Source of the DNA: Paenibacillus vietnamensis
GTDB lineage: Bacteria; Bacillota; Bacilli; Paenibacillales; Paenibacillaceae
Assembly: GCF_020169515.1 (NCBI RefSeq)
Contig: NZ_JAHMHW010000001.1
Location: forward strand, 930,001-994,000
Direction: 5' to 3'
Length of the DNA: 64,000 nt
How positions within the stretch are numbered: position 1 is the first letter of the stretch; each line of letters begins with the position of its first letter. The translations under genes were made by a program, and so were the position numbers. This document shows, piece after piece, positions 62,340-64,000 of the stretch. Below the pieces are notes generated by a model. It did not search any database. It had not been told where the DNA came from and was given only the letters and a program-made list of their open reading frames with translations.

Positions 62340-62370
62340 CATTATTTACACTTCAATTCATAAACATCAA

Positions 62371-63090
62371 TTACTCTTCAAATTCCACGTTATGATAAAC
62401 CTGCTGAACATCTTCAAGATCTTCAAGCGCGTCGATCAGCTTCTCAAACTGCGCTATGGATTCTTCTGGAAGCGTCACGTAGTTTTGCGCCAGCATCGTC
62501 AGCTCGGCTACCGTAAATTCGGTGATGCCGACTTGTTTGAATGCTTCCTGCACAGCATGGAATTGATCCGGCTCCGCATACACCATAACGGTTTCGTCTT
62601 CTTCAAGCACGTCTTTGACGTCCACGTCGGCCTCCAGCAAAATTTCGATAACTTCGTCAACCGTTTTGCCGCTGACGCCGATAACGGCCGTTGAATCGAA
62701 CATGTATGCGACCGAGCCGCTGACGCCCATGTTGCCGCCGTTTTTGTTGAATACCGAACGGACGGCTGGAGCCGTACGATTCACGTTATTTGTAAGAGCA
62801 TCGACAATGACCATGGAGCCGTTCGGGCCAAAGCCTTCGTAGCGGAGCTCCTCGTATATTTCATCGGCGCTGCCTTTTGCTTTGTCCAGCGCGCGGTCGA
62901 TGATCGCTTTCGGAACGTTATAGGTTTTAGCGCGTTCCAGTACGACCTTCAGAGCGCGGTTCGATTCAGGATCCGGCTCGCCCTTCTTGGCTGCCACGTA
63001 AATTTCAACGCCGAATTTGGCATAAATCCGGCTCGTATTGGCATCCTTCGATGCCTTCTTTTCTTTAATGTTATTCCACTTGCGACCCAT
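62371..63090 (-). CDS. YebC/PmpR-family protein (YeeI-like)
   Basis: The 239-residue protein begins [20 protein letters not shown] and contains [20 protein letters not shown] and [17 protein letters not shown], the hallmarks of the family. The NNIKEKKA start is that of the B. subtilis YeeI branch and not the W-S-x-I-K-x-K-K branch linked to ruvC. Members were annotated as transcription regulators; recent work links them to translation of proline-rich stretches, as I recall. The sequence is full length and AGGAAAG precedes the start. Confidence 0.92.
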   Translation of the reverse strand: MGRKWNNIKEKKASKDANTSRIYAKFGVEIYVAAKKGEPDPESNRALKVVLERAKTYNVPKAIIDRALDKAKGSADEIYEELRYEGFGPNGSMVIVDALTNNVNRTAPAVRSVFNKNGGNMGVSGSVAYMFDSTAVIGVSGKTVDEVIEILLEADVDVKDVLEEDETVMVYAEPDQFHAVQEAFKQVGITEFTVAELTMLAQNYVTLPEESIAQFEKLIDALEDLEDVQQVYHNVEFEE

Positions 63091-63189
63091 GCTGTTCCCA
63101 CTTTCCTATTTTTTTCTTCCCCCCATTATAACTTATTTTTGACCATTTGGACTAGCCGTCCACCTGCAATCGTCTAATCTCCCGACATG

Positions 63190-63951
63190 TTATAGCTGTA
63201 ACCGCACCGTAACCGGATAATGATCGGACGGATAACGGCCGTTGTACATCGTCCTGTCTACGTGCACCGCTTCCATGCGAACATTTGGGGAAGTGAAAAT
63301 ATAATCGATCGGCTCTCCCTCATTGCCGCCCAAAAATCCATGGTACGTACAGCCGATGTCCGTTTCCGTTGAAACCGAATAGGCATCCACAAGTCCAGAC
63401 TGCTTAAGAATGCCGTTCACCTCGCTCGCCGGCCCGTCATTAAAATCTCCCGTAAGCACTACCGGCAGTCCGCCTCCCATGCTTGTCATCCGTCCTGCAA
63501 CCAGCCGGATCCCCTTCGTTCTTGCTTCCCCGCTAATATGATCGAGATGAGTGTTGAATACGTAAAATTCCTTTCCGCCCTGCTCCTGCAGCTTCACCCA
63601 GGTGCAAATTCGCGGACAATTGGAGCTCCAACTTTTATATCCTAGCTTCTCGGGCTTTTCAGATAGCCCGAAGGTGCCAAACTCTAAACCGGCCAACAGG
63701 CTCCGGCGATAAAAGATTGCGCAATGCTCGCCTTCGCGGCCGCCTTCCCGCCCCTCTCCCAGCCATTCGAATTCGGGTAATAAGCTTTCCAATTTTCGGA
63801 GCATTTCAAAGGTGCCTTCCTGTGTGCAAACGATCGCGGCGCCCGAGGCTACTATCGCCTGAGCCGCTTCCGCCGCGCGATACGGCCAAGCATTCGGTCC
63901 GTCCTGCAGCACATCTACCCGCAAATTGAAGCTCATAATGGCCAGTTCCAC
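63190..63951 (-). CDS. Endonuclease/exonuclease/phosphatase-family protein
   Basis: The 253-residue protein has the EEP motifs in order: IMSFNLRVD, IVCTQEG, FNTHLDHISGEAR, VVLTGDFNDGP, PIDYIFTSPN and YPSDHYPVTVRL, so all metal and catalytic positions are kept. Small stand-alone members hydrolyse phosphodiesters or phosphate esters in the cytoplasm. The start is a GTG at 63951 with GGCGGGG upstream; an ATG at 63936 would remove the first five residues. Its upstream region runs out of the window. Confidence 0.9.
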   Translation of the reverse strand: MELAIMSFNLRVDVLQDGPNAWPYRAAEAAQAIVASGAAIVCTQEGTFEMLRKLESLLPEFEWLGEGREGGREGEHCAIFYRRSLLAGLEFGTFGLSEKPEKLGYKSWSSNCPRICTWVKLQEQGGKEFYVFNTHLDHISGEARTKGIRLVAGRMTSMGGGLPVVLTGDFNDGPASEVNGILKQSGLVDAYSVSTETDIGCTYHGFLGGNEGEPIDYIFTSPNVRMEAVHVDRTMYNGRYPSDHYPVTVRLQL

Positions 63952-64000
63952 GAAATCCCCGCCTTTGTTTTAGTTACGAAATACCCACAGCGTCCACAAG

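Larger units (their letters stand above)
61938..62370. other. Intergenic region between convergent VOC and YebC genes
   Basis: The stretch holds a terminator for each gene (61981-62016 and 62294-62339). The 280 AT-rich bases between them show no gene I can support. Confidence 0.6.

Overview
The window looks like chromosomal DNA of a soil or plant-associated Gram-positive bacterium close to Paenibacillus (or Cohnella). The grounds are strong AAGGAGG-type ribosome binding sites, moderate GC, YesM/YesN-type two-component systems next to carbohydrate ABC transporters without their own ATPase, S-layer homology domains, lipobox lipoproteins and a typical Firmicute T-box motif. This is inference; no rRNA or tRNA gene is present to test it.

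Layout. 0-7 kb: the end of an AraC-type response regulator, a solute-binding lipoprotein, a phosphodiesterase, a secreted family-1 pectate lyase, an SRPBCC protein and an SLH surface protein. 7-14.5 kb: a ParB-like protein, an acetyltransferase, a divergent MFS efflux/ArsR pair, a TIM-barrel/GMC-oxidoreductase fusion, a serpin lipoprotein and tiny membrane proteins. 14.5-22 kb: a UvrA-like ABC ATPase, a nucleobase permease, an ankyrin lipoprotein, a LysR regulator and a Tat-exported PhoD-type phosphatase. 22-24.2 kb: a decayed T-box/ilvB relic and a gene-poor AT-rich stretch with a candidate small RNA. 24.2-33.6 kb: small metabolic and regulatory genes, a SulP transporter and a self-contained ArsR-AHSA1-YdeI operon. 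33.6-35.1 kb: an insertion sequence with a 17-bp target duplication. 35.1-37 kb: an ABC-F resistance gene behind a long, elaborate attenuator leader. 37.2-57 kb: a polysaccharide-utilisation locus. 57-64 kb: a dienelactone hydrolase, a rifamycin phosphotransferase, a VOC protein, a YebC-family protein and an EEP-family hydrolase.

How genes work together. The 37-57 kb locus resembles the B. subtilis yesMNOPQR arrangement for pectic side chains. It has a giant secreted clan-A glycosidase, a GH105 unsaturated uronyl hydrolase, an AraC regulator, a histidine kinase and response regulator, two binding lipoproteins, two MalF/MalG permeases and a secreted protein that may be a lyase. No ATPase is present, so a shared MsmX-like ATPase encoded elsewhere is expected. 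The pectate lyase near the left end fits the same lifestyle.

The clearest regulatory discovery is the leader of the ABC-F gene. It has a consensus promoter, a first leader peptide MVHSMRLR that nearly matches macrolide-stalling peptides (ErmD leader, mef(A) leader), two intrinsic terminators, a second leader peptide, and a hairpin set in which an anti-Shine-Dalgarno arm overlaps the second peptide's stop codon. Transcription and translation attenuation therefore appear stacked on one resistance gene. The second notable item is the one-polypeptide fusion of a metal-binding TIM barrel with a GMC flavoprotein, which suggests coupled sugar oxidation and elimination or epimerisation. All functions are read from sequence patterns without database searches.
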